This document shows, piece after piece, positions 1 to 5,338 of a DNA stretch of 5,338 bases. The stretch is taken from assembly GCA_021835265.1 (NCBI GenBank), contig JAKBQK010000071.1:1-5338 (forward strand). Direction: 5' to 3'. The notes under the pieces are model-generated. The model was given only the letters and a program-made list of their open reading frames with translations, made no database searches and was not told the DNA's origin. The position numbers and the translations under genes were made by a program. This DNA comes from Thermoplasmata archaeon (GTDB lineage: Archaea > Thermoplasmatota > Thermoplasmata > Thermoplasmatales > Thermoplasmataceae). The first letter of the stretch is position 1. Each line of letters starts with the position of its first letter.

Positions 1-16
1 ACAAAGTAACCTTTAT
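1..16. repeat. Left copy of a 16-bp exact inverted repeat
   Basis: The first 16 bases, ACAAAGTAACCTTTAT, are the exact reverse complement of 503-518. The match stops at base 17 and may continue beyond the left edge. This copy lies in the zinc-ribbon-like frame (HKGYF); the other lies inside the membrane-protein gene, just after its membrane segment. Confidence 0.85.
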
Positions 17-128
17 GACAATTAGGGCAGCCTTTGTGCAGATTTACCATCACTCTCACCCTTTAGTAGCAGGACATAACATGTTTATATTGATATTTTT
101 CCTCGGAATGACCACAAGAAACATTCAT
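1..128 (-). pseudogene. Zinc-ribbon-like small protein, interrupted and cut by window edge
   Basis: One frame runs from an ATG at 128-126 to the left edge with a single TAA at 65-63 inside it. Before the stop it reads MNVSCGHSEEKYQYKHVMSC, after it RVRVMVNLHKGCPNCHKGYF. The cysteine and histidine pairs (CGH, a lone C, LH, CPNC) on both sides of the stop look like one zinc-binding domain split by a nonsense codon; AAA or CAA to TAA would be a single change. The ATG overlaps the TAA of the upstream membrane protein by one base (TAATG), which suggests translational coupling. Alternatively the real gene begins after the stop, at GTG 59-57 or ATG 50-48, and the first part is chance. I do not recognise the family. 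The rest of the gene lies outside the window. Confidence 0.4.
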
Positions 129-631
129 TAAGATATGAGTTGAAGCGTAAAATTATGTTTATCGGGTGATTCGGGCAAATTCGTTCCCCCGGTTTTTTGT
201 AACTTCATCAGCTTAGAATCAAGTTCTCTAAAATCTTTCCAAGCAGTCGCATAAAATTCATCCCAAGCATTATAATCCTCCCTATCCGAAGGTATTGCAT
301 CTGAATATTTAAGACGGGGAATCTTGCTATATAAATCACTATCAAAAATTGCGTTTTGAGTTGCTTTGTAAGCGTTTCTTACAAAAGGTCTGACATTATC
401 CCACTTTTCTTTAAACTCTTTATCATTTTCCCATTTTTGAGTGAAGACCTCAAAAAATGGAATGTAAAAAGAGTTAATTCTCATTCTTAAATCCATTATT
501 TTATAAAGGTTACTTTGTCTTTTTATTGACCAGGCCGTTGCTGCAGCCATTGAGATTGTCCCTAATGCCACATAAAATTGAAGATTCAAAATCAATAACT
601 CAAATCCTTTCAATATTGCGATGAGTTCCAT
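128..631 (-). CDS. Hypothetical protein with single N-terminal membrane anchor (167 aa)
   Basis: I do not recognise a family. Residues about 13-34 (from LILNLQ to AAATAW) form one hydrophobic segment. It is followed at once by the positive stretch SIKRQSNLYK, so by the positive-inside rule the remaining ~130 residues should face the cytoplasm. That part is hydrophilic, mostly helical in look, and rich in aromatic residues (several W, F and Y). It has no cysteines and no recognisable catalytic motif. The ATG at 631 has no Shine-Dalgarno sequence in front, but a TATA-like element sits about 26 bases upstream, consistent with leaderless transcription. The gene lies 326 bases downstream of the restriction-modification gene on the same strand, and its stop overlaps the start of a zinc-ribbon-like frame. 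An accessory role with the restriction gene is possible but rests only on position. Confidence 0.7.
   Translation of the reverse strand: MELIAILKGFELLILNLQFYVALGTISMAAATAWSIKRQSNLYKIMDLRMRINSFYIPFFEVFTQKWENDKEFKEKWDNVRPFVRNAYKATQNAIFDSDLYSKIPRLKYSDAIPSDREDYNAWDEFYATAWKDFRELDSKLMKLQKTGGTNLPESPDKHNFTLQLIS
503..518. repeat. Right copy of a 16-bp exact inverted repeat
   Basis: ATAAAGGTTACTTTGT is the exact reverse complement of bases 1-16. It sits inside the membrane-protein gene, over codons 38-43. The two copies enclose about 490 bases, covering the C-terminal three quarters of that gene and the zinc-ribbon-like frame. Confidence 0.85.
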
Positions 632-957
632 AAAAAGTAGACAACTTAGATCTTAATTACTTTTTTCTGACTTTACTATTTCATCATTTTTCGAATTATT
701 CTTTAATTGCTATTCTCAAAGGCATAATCCATTATTCTTTATTGTTGGCCATATCATATTGCTAGTTTTTATGTCCATCATATTTCAATTCTGTCCCATA
801 TATGGAACCTTCAATCTACCGCCAATCCAATTCTTATTCCAATAACATCCTTTTTAGTGAGTGATAGTTCAGACACGGAGATAACTCGACTGACTCAAAT
901 TTATCCTAGTTAAGGGTGTTACGTTCGCCCGAAGAAGACGCAATATTTGTTGTGATG
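632..957. other. Intergenic gap, 326 bases, no convincing gene
   Basis: No open frame of useful length exists on either strand. On the minus strand, 853 to 716 is one frame broken only by a TGA at 787-785 and closed by a TGA at 718-716. Its two 22-codon pieces (for example KNWIGGRLKVPYMG) contain more W and G than expected for AT-rich filler, so they could be remains of an old gene, but I recognise nothing in them. There is no terminator-like hairpin with a T run after the restriction gene's stop at 958 and no tRNA-like fold. Confidence 0.5.
652..664 (-). promoter_or_regulatory. Possible archaeal BRE/TATA element for the membrane protein
   Basis: Read on the minus strand this is AAAAGTAATTAAG: an A-rich BRE-like start and a TATA-like TAATTAAG centred about 26 bases before the ATG at 631. 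That spacing would put transcription start at or next to the ATG. The region is AT-rich, so chance matches are easy. Confidence 0.3.
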
Positions 958-3894
958 TCAATGGTCTGAAAAATCCGAAGAGTTAGTTTTTAAGCCAGTC
1001 TTGGTCATATTCTTCAATGCATCTAGTTCTCTCGAAAGTGTATTATTCATTTTTTGCATGAAATTTTCTGGAGTTTTATTTTTAGGCGTAGTCCATTTAT
1101 TGAGTATTTTGAGAAACATTGCGTCAAGTTTGTCCCTAAATTCGTCACCATACTTGTATTGATCGTATATACTTTTTATCTCTTTGCACTCCCACTCGTT
1201 AAAAAATTCAAGTAACAAATTTTTATCCTTTTGATCTAACTTTCCTACATCTGGAACCATCATTTCATTAATCATGTATTGGTCCAGTTTGGTCCAATTT
1301 CCGTCCCGAGCTGCGCCTTGATAAAGCATCTGTACAAGGGAAAAAGAAGAATTAAGCCAGAGAGTCAAAATTTTCGCATTCTCCTTTGAGATGCCCCTCA
1401 GGCTAAACAAATTGACACCGAAGGATTTATTTTCGGAATAAAATGCAACAAAATATGTTCCAGGCGAAGAAAGAAAAGGTCTTCTAGATATTAGAAGGTG
1501 GGCTGCCTTTTTTTCTGCCTTTTTCTTCCATTTATACCCTATAAGGGACTTCTTCAATTCAATCAAATTTTTACTTTTCATGTCTAACGTATAAGAGGTC
1601 ATTTTCTCAAAATCAACAAAATTTTCAACAATTACGTAATCATGGAAATAGTCAACAGAATAGGTTTTTACGCCAGATATTTTCCGTAGGCATGATCTAA
1701 GTTTATCCTTTTTTATTTTAAATTTCACGTCAAGGGCTTTGTGCTGGACTGTCACGTATTTATCGTCCTCTTGCTCTATAATCCAAACATCAGTTTTCTT
1801 GTCTGCCCTGCTTAGGTCTTTTATGAGATACCCTTGGAAATTACCTGCTTTGAAATGGCTTAAATCACCCCTTGGTATATCCTTTGAAAGCTCAGAAATT
1901 TTAACAAAATTCTTATTTTTTATTAAGGCAATAACACTTTCCGTCACAGTTAAGTCATCCAGGGCGACCAATCTGTACCAGTTAGATATGTCGTCCCTAA
2001 GGATTGAATAATCTTGTTCGATAATCCTGACCTTTTCAGACTCATAACCTTTAATTGAAAACATTATCTCATCTGACAGTATATTGGCATCACTCATTGA
2101 GCGTGGAAACTGTTTAATAAAAACTATCTTGGTATTGCAAGATTCGTGAATATTTTTTTCTTTTCTGGCAATCAATATGACTTCCTTGAACGAACTACTT
2201 TCTGAAAAGCCAAATCTATCTCTGGTAGTTATTATGTATTCTATCACGTAATCATTGGTTAGCAACCTTCTCAGGCCTTCAGAAGACTTAACAACTAGGA
2301 TCGCTGCCGGAACTATTACTCCCATCTTGCCTTGATCTTTAAGAAATTTGTCTGCTAATAAAATGAAATAACCATAAAAACTCATTTGCCGTGAAATAAA
2401 TTGTTCATACGAAGAGAATCTGGCTACTAAAGCATTCTTATAATAATCAGGAAGACGTTCCTGCCTCGTAAAAGGAGGGTTCATTATTGCAATATCAACT
2501 TTATCAAGCTTTATTTCCTTGACATCGGAATCTCCCATCTTAACTATGCCCTTTACTTGATTTGGATCGGTTAATCCACTCAACTGTTGCTGTCCAATAA
2601 AAGTGGTTTCTATACTTGAAACTGAAGGTATTATTTTACCAACCTCCAAATCTGTTGAGTCCCAAACGGCCATATTAATTTTGTCTGTGAAATATTGAGG
2701 AGATTGAAGTGACAGATTACATGCAGCAACATTAGCTGCAAATGGCATAACGTCTATTCCGAGGAGCTGTTTTTCAATGAATTCTTTGTGATTAATGAAA
2801 TTGAAGTCCTTTGTTAAATCTTTTTTTCTGTTATATGCGGAGACTAACAGTCCTCCACTGCCACAAGCGAAATCGGCGACGCTCTGTTCCCCCTTACTAA
2901 TAAGAATATTTCCGAGTAACCTTGCAGCTGCAACATTGGTGTACCAAGCTGCTACTTTCTTTCTCAGTTCTAATGGAATTAGGTCATGAAAAATCATTCC
3001 AAGCAATTCTCCTCCCACTTTTTCTGGTTTTAATCCATTTATAACCCCAACAATTGTTTTTATTTGGGGAAGGAATTTTGGAGGAATTAGCGGAGCAACT
3101 TGGTAGGAAAAAACAACTTTATAATTTATATCAGTTATACGTTTGAAGTAAGTTAACAGGTCAGTGGGAGAGACGATATTATCTGGATCTATCTCGTCAA
3201 AATCTTTCTTTATAGTAGAGATAGCCCTATAGAAGAGAAGTTGATTTATCAGAAGATACGAGGCGGCTAATCTCATTTCTTCAACAGTATGGCTATCTTC
3301 CTTGTGTTCAAGTATATTTTTAAAGACATTTTCACCACCAAAAAAAGCTATTAAATCTGAACCAGCCAGATGCGCTAATCCGTTAACGAGGTAGAGTGCC
3401 CCGTCTCTAAGTGTAGAGACAATATCCTGAATCAGAGGTTCTTTGGTAATGGTCACATGCTTAACCTGTTCTGCAATGAACTTTGGTATTTCTTCAAAGT
3501 TGACAGTTTGAATACTAAATGGTCTTTCATCTGACTCCCGGAACATTGAAATTATTTTGAATTTGTATTTAGAAAGATTGTCCTGTAAGACATCTGGTGG
3601 CATTGGTTCAGATAATTTATCCGGATACAGAATAGCGAAACCCCCATCTATCGAGAGAAGTTTTGAATGCTTGAGGTAGTCGTTCTGTATCTTAGAAATA
3701 GCATCAATTAGGGTTCTTTCGGGAAACTTAGCCTCAACAACATAAGTACCACCATTTGTGCAATAAATGTCAGGTTTCCTGAAGCCATTAGGTGTTTCTA
3801 TCTCGTAAAAACTTTGAGCATTAATACCTAACTTCGAGATAGCGTTTGTTAAAATTCCAGTAATAGTGTCTTCAGTAGCTTTTGGAATTGCCAT
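958..3894 (-). CDS. Single-chain restriction-modification enzyme (type IIG-like): PD-(D/E)xK nuclease plus N6-adenine methyltransferase plus target recognition
   Basis: This 978-residue protein should both cut and methylate DNA, using S-adenosylmethionine to modify adenine at N6. Residues 1-100 hold a PD-(D/E)xK nuclease fold: KPDIY with D42, then YVVEAKF with E54 and K56. Residues about 150-300 are a helical connector. The methyltransferase core follows: a motif X-like WYTNVAAARLL (317-327), the SAM-binding motif I ADFACGSGGLL (340-350), motif II LGIDVMPFA (378-386), and the catalytic motif IV MNPPF (471-475), typical of gamma-class N6-adenine enzymes. Post-catalytic motifs run to about 577 (GVIVPAAILVV, then FKEVILIARKE). 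Residues about 660-885 resemble the target-recognition part of HsdS or type IIG enzymes, ending in DGNWTKLDQYMINEMMVPD; a charged helical tail closes the chain. Size and domain order fit the type IIG (BpuSI/MmeI-like) plan. All key residues are present, so it looks intact. The start is the first ATG, with a weak AGAGG 10 bases upstream. The target sequence cannot be predicted. A methylase-nuclease of another defence system is a less likely alternative. Confidence 0.93.
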   Translation of the reverse strand: MAIPKATEDTITGILTNAISKLGINAQSFYEIETPNGFRKPDIYCTNGGTYVVEAKFPERTLIDAISKIQNDYLKHSKLLSIDGGFAILYPDKLSEPMPPDVLQDNLSKYKFKIISMFRESDERPFSIQTVNFEEIPKFIAEQVKHVTITKEPLIQDIVSTLRDGALYLVNGLAHLAGSDLIAFFGGENVFKNILEHKEDSHTVEEMRLAASYLLINQLLFYRAISTIKKDFDEIDPDNIVSPTDLLTYFKRITDINYKVVFSYQVAPLIPPKFLPQIKTIVGVINGLKPEKVGGELLGMIFHDLIPLELRKKVAAWYTNVAAARLLGNILISKGEQSVADFACGSGGLLVSAYNRKKDLTKDFNFINHKEFIEKQLLGIDVMPFAANVAACNLSLQSPQYFTDKINMAVWDSTDLEVGKIIPSVSSIETTFIGQQQLSGLTDPNQVKGIVKMGDSDVKEIKLDKVDIAIMNPPFTRQERLPDYYKNALVARFSSYEQFISRQMSFYGYFILLADKFLKDQGKMGVIVPAAILVVKSSEGLRRLLTNDYVIEYIITTRDRFGFSESSSFKEVILIARKEKNIHESCNTKIVFIKQFPRSMSDANILSDEIMFSIKGYESEKVRIIEQDYSILRDDISNWYRLVALDDLTVTESVIALIKNKNFVKISELSKDIPRGDLSHFKAGNFQGYLIKDLSRADKKTDVWIIEQEDDKYVTVQHKALDVKFKIKKDKLRSCLRKISGVKTYSVDYFHDYVIVENFVDFEKMTSYTLDMKSKNLIELKKSLIGYKWKKKAEKKAAHLLISRRPFLSSPGTYFVAFYSENKSFGVNLFSLRGISKENAKILTLWLNSSFSLVQMLYQGAARDGNWTKLDQYMINEMMVPDVGKLDQKDKNLLLEFFNEWECKEIKSIYDQYKYGDEFRDKLDAMFLKILNKWTTPKNKTPENFMQKMNNTLSRELDALKNMTKTGLKTNSSDFSDH

Positions 3895-3904
3895 TTCTTA
3901 TATT

Positions 3905-3909
3905 CCTCT
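3905..3909 (-). promoter_or_regulatory. Weak Shine-Dalgarno-like AGAGG for the restriction-modification gene
   Basis: On the minus strand AGAGG lies 10 bases before the ATG at 3894. It is the only start in the window with such a sequence near a usable distance. It is weak, and it conflicts with a leaderless reading of the nearest TATA-like box. Confidence 0.35.
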
Positions 3910-3917
3910 TGCTTACA

Positions 3918-3940
3918 TGTTATATTGCTATATTTTTTTA
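3918..3940 (-). promoter_or_regulatory. TATA-like region upstream of the restriction-modification gene
   Basis: Read on the minus strand the stretch begins TAAAAAAATATAG and ends AATATAAC. The distal box (about 3928-3935) would give a start near 3905 and a leader of about 10 bases. The proximal box (3918-3925) would give a start almost at the ATG. Both are plausible archaeal TATA elements, but the AT-rich background prevents a choice. Confidence 0.35.
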
Positions 3941-4066
3941 ATCATTCAGCTAATTGAAAATAATAGTTCAATCCTTGGTCGTGGTGTCTAGGGTTATGTG
4001 TGATTCTAAGAATACCTTTCCATGAACATGTCCGTGATTTGATCTTTGCATTTATAATATCCCTTT

Positions 4067-4507
4067 GTGGCTATATTGAACTATTTCTCATTCGGTGCTG
4101 CCACTCTGAGATATATTATCTTCATAGCTGCACTTTCACTTGGCTGTGCGTCTATAACCTTTATTCTTCTTATCTCTTTATTCATTCTTTCAATAATATT
4201 GGAGGAATGTAATGATCTCCTTATTATGTCAGGATACTGGAAGTACGTGAAGAGATATCCAAGCTTCCTTTCAAGATTGTTTCCAGGTCAAAAATGTGAT
4301 CGTTCGGGGGGGGGCAAATCGCAAAAGTATAGCACTTTAATAAAATATTTAACTTATTCCACTTATTACCCTCTCAATGCAAGACAAACTAATTGCAGTG
4401 ACAAGAACGTCTTCCAAAGGAACATCATTGAGAATCACCCTTCCATAGGAGGTAGCAGAGAAGTTGAATGTATCAGAATCAGAGCATACTGGATTTTACG
4501 AAGTTAA
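4067..4507 (+). CDS. Doubtful small membrane-protein frame, probably truncated or not a gene
   Basis: The frame opens at GTG 4067. Residues about 15-45 are strongly hydrophobic (RYIIFIAALSLGCASIT, then FILLISLFILSIILEE), followed by a plausible soluble piece (SGYWKYVKRYPSFLSRLFPG). After the nine-G run at 4306-4314 the frame loses any coding look, and from 4377 it overlaps the AbrB-type gene in another frame, so its real end cannot be 4507. One base fewer in the G run would end the protein at about 4340, one more at about 4330. T-rich DNA gives hydrophobic peptides in any frame, and the overlapping frame from GTG 4000 also looks membrane-like (DLIFAFIISL), so a decayed membrane gene with a frameshift is equally possible. 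I recognise no family. Confidence 0.22.
   Translation: MAILNYFSFGAATLRYIIFIAALSLGCASITFILLISLFILSIILEECNDLLIMSGYWKYVKRYPSFLSRLFPGQKCDRSGGGKSQKYSTLIKYLTYSTYYPLNARQTNCSDKNVFQRNIIENHPSIGGSREVECIRIRAYWILRS
4306..4314. repeat. Homopolymer run of nine G
   Basis: Nine consecutive G in a region of roughly 35-40 percent GC. It lies inside the doubtful membrane frame, and each length class of the run gives a different C-terminus. It may be a real slippage-prone tract or a sequencing or assembly error. Confidence 0.9.
4343..4352 (+). promoter_or_regulatory. TATA-like box for the AbrB-type gene
   Basis: AAATATTTAA is centred about 29 bases before the ATG at 4377, with A/T-rich sequence just upstream. 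No Shine-Dalgarno sequence precedes the ATG (TTACCCTCTCA), so this fits an archaeal promoter giving a leaderless or nearly leaderless transcript. Confidence 0.45.
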
Positions 4508-4538
4508 AGGGGAGATTGTGCTAAGGAAGATTGGATAA
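4377..4538 (+). pseudogene. AbrB/SpoVT-type (MazE-like) DNA-binding regulator, broken by one amber codon
   Basis: The frame reads from ATG 4377 to TAA 4536-4538, 53 codons with one TAG at 4446-4448 (codon 24). Before it stands MQDKLIAVTRTSSKGTSLR, then ITLP; after it EVAEKLNVSESEHTGF, then YEVKGEIVLRKIG. This is the complete swapped-hairpin AbrB/MazE fold, whose hallmark is R-[IV]-T-[LI]-P-K-E-V followed by a leucine-rich helix, a hydrophilic turn and a closing strand (here EIVLRKI). The TAG replaces the lysine of LPKEV, so a single A-to-T change in AAG explains it. Such proteins dimerise and bind DNA, as transcription regulators or as antitoxins controlling their own operon; no toxin gene is visible beside it. 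All three arginine codons are AGA/AGG. No good restart codon follows the stop, so the present product would be a 23-residue fragment. A sequencing error or amber suppression could restore it. Confidence 0.85.
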
Positions 4539-4540
4539 TT

Positions 4541-4561
4541 TCATTGATACCAAATCAATGA
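4541..4561. repeat. Perfect 8-bp-arm inverted repeat just after the AbrB-type gene
   Basis: TCATTGAT, five bases ACCAA, then ATCAATGA. It begins two bases after the stop codon. The arms have only two G/C pairs each and no T run follows, so it is a poor terminator. A protein-binding palindrome or a weak 3' hairpin is possible. Confidence 0.6.
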
Positions 4562-4704
4562 TTGGAAACTTTAAGAGTCTGAATTCTTGGCTAACAAATA
4601 AAATGAAAACTTAACGAAGCTTAAAGGATATTCAGCGGTCAGGAAAATGGGTCTAATAAGCGTAATAGTGAAATTATCAAAGAGCCAATAGAATAATATT
4701 GCCC

Positions 4705-4731
4705 CAAATATTTGTCTGTGTTAAAGTTTAA
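4705..4731 (+). promoter_or_regulatory. Palindromic AT-rich promoter region of the HsdR-type gene
   Basis: Two small palindromes lie here: CAAATATTTG (4705-4714) and TTAAAGTTTAA (4721-4731). The first is about 22 bases before a possible TTG start at 4732; the second is about 24 bases before the TTG at 4750. Either could be the TATA element of a leaderless transcript, or an operator. Confidence 0.3.
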
Positions 4732-4749
4732 TTGAAAAAAGAGAATTCC

Positions 4750-5338
4750 TTGAACGTAAGAGATGTGGTCCAAGTGACTTTTGATCCGGCATTTATTAAG
4801 AACTTGAAGCAGAAAATTGATGCACACAGGGGTCTGTACGAGAAGAATGAAGCGGCTGTAAGACAGCATCTAATAGACCCTGTGCTGAGAGAACTTGGCT
4901 GGAATATAGAAGACCCGGACCAGGTTCTGCCAGAAGACAGCACAGGTGAAGGTGGATTTCCTGACTATGCATTATTGCAGGATGATAAGAAGATAATACT
5001 GATTGAGGCAAAGAAACTCTCTGCGGATCCGATGTCACATCTTAAGCAACTTGCGAGATACTCTAACGACATTGGTTCCAAATACGGGCTGATTACAAAC
5101 GGTTCGCAATATGCCCTTTTCAAGGCGTATGCGGAGTTCAAACCTTATATTGACAGGTTAATATGGAAGATTAATATCGAGAGCGATCCTGTTGAAAGGA
5201 TCATCAGGACCCTCAGTAGCATATCTCCCAACAATATAATGAGAATTGAGGAACTCGCAAAGAAGAGCGAAAACCTGAATATTCTCTGGGACGAACTTAT
5301 CGAAGAGCCAGAGACATTTTCCAGAATTCTTTCAGATT
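4750..5338 (+). CDS. HsdR N-terminal-type PD-(D/E)xK nuclease, 5' part only
   Basis: The frame is open from a TAA at 4729-4731 to the window end, so at least 196 residues are seen. Counting from TTG 4750, a conserved helix carries E34 (EKNEAAVRQHLIDPVLRELGW). Then FPDYALL gives D72, and IILIEAKKL gives E86 and K88: the complete PD-(D/E)xK site of the type I restriction HsdR N-terminal domain family. HLKQLARYSND and YGLITNGSQYALF are the usual following helix and strand. The remaining residues, to about 196, are helical and charged. No helicase motif has been reached, so this may be a full HsdR or one of the short standalone proteins common in archaea. The start is uncertain: no ATG is near, TTG 4732 adds six residues, and GTG 4765 or 4774 is possible. 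All ten arginine codons are AGA/AGG. It is divergent from the large restriction gene and follows the broken AbrB-type gene; no methylase or specificity partner is visible. Confidence 0.88.
   Translation, partial: MNVRDVVQVTFDPAFIKNLKQKIDAHRGLYEKNEAAVRQHLIDPVLRELGWNIEDPDQVLPEDSTGEGGFPDYALLQDDKKIILIEAKKLSADPMSHLKQLARYSNDIGSKYGLITNGSQYALFKAYAEFKPYIDRLIWKINIESDPVERIIRTLSSISPNNIMRIEELAKKSENLNILWDELIEEPETFSRILSD

Noticed and set aside
1739..2011. 90-codon open frame on the plus strand
   Set aside because: It lies wholly inside the restriction-modification gene on the opposite strand and has no recognisable motif; it is a shadow frame.
2795..2989. 64-codon open frame on the plus strand
   Set aside because: Antisense to the methyltransferase core with its conserved motif I region; a shadow of that gene.
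4000..4212. 70-codon plus-strand frame starting at GTG 4000
   Set aside because: Its first 30 codons look membrane-like, but the rest loses coding character and overlaps the 4067 frame; kept only as a sign of possible frameshift decay.
4201..4214. Strong GGAGG six bases before an ATG at 4212
   Set aside because: The frame it would start has only 12 codons before a TGA, and other starts in the window lack Shine-Dalgarno sequences; probably chance.
4446..4448. TAG read as pyrrolysine
   Set aside because: Lysine is the expected residue and a single point change explains the codon. No other conserved in-window gene needs TAG read-through, and nothing here points to a pyrrolysine system.
4531..4611. 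27-codon plus-strand frame after the AbrB-type gene (TTG start, ends MKT)
   Set aside because: Too short, no motif, and it overlaps the end of the AbrB-type frame; no evidence of translation.
4639..5038. Three minus-strand open frames of 71-80 codons
   Set aside because: They are antisense to the HsdR-type gene, whose plus-strand frame carries the conserved nuclease motifs and continues to the window end.
1..5338. CRISPR arrays, tRNA or rRNA genes, insertion-sequence transposases
   Set aside because: I saw no regularly spaced repeats, no cloverleaf-like sequence and no transposase motif on either strand.

Overview
The window looks like an accessory, restriction-related stretch of an archaeal genome. 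The evidence is a near-exclusive use of AGA/AGG for arginine and frequent ATA for isoleucine in the plus-strand genes, TATA-like boxes about 25-30 bases upstream of start codons, and starts that mostly lack a Shine-Dalgarno sequence, as in leaderless transcripts. The small AbrB-type protein resembles, from memory, those of Thermoplasmata, but I cannot fix the lineage from the sequence alone.

Layout. The left 3.9 kb is read on the minus strand. The dominant gene (3894 to 958) encodes a 978-residue single-chain restriction-modification enzyme: an N-terminal PD-(D/E)xK nuclease, a helical linker, a gamma-class adenine-N6 methyltransferase core, and a C-terminal target-recognition region. After a 326-base gap with no convincing gene comes a 167-residue protein with one membrane anchor (631 to 128). 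Its stop overlaps the ATG of a zinc-ribbon-like frame that runs off the left edge and contains an in-frame stop codon.

The right 1.4 kb is read on the plus strand, divergent from the restriction gene. It holds a doubtful membrane-protein frame with a run of nine G, then a small AbrB/SpoVT-type (MazE-like) regulator gene that is complete except for one amber codon in place of its expected lysine. An 8-bp-arm inverted repeat lies just after its stop. The 5' part of a second PD-(D/E)xK protein of the HsdR N-terminal type then runs off the right edge.

How the parts fit: two unrelated restriction-type nucleases face away from each other across about 850 bases of apparently decaying DNA containing a dead small regulator. 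The large enzyme carries cleavage, methylation and recognition in one chain and needs no partner. The HsdR-type protein has no visible methylase or specificity subunit in the window. Much of the description of the spacer rests on frames too short or too broken for ordinary gene calling. The nonsense codon and the G run could also be sequence errors.
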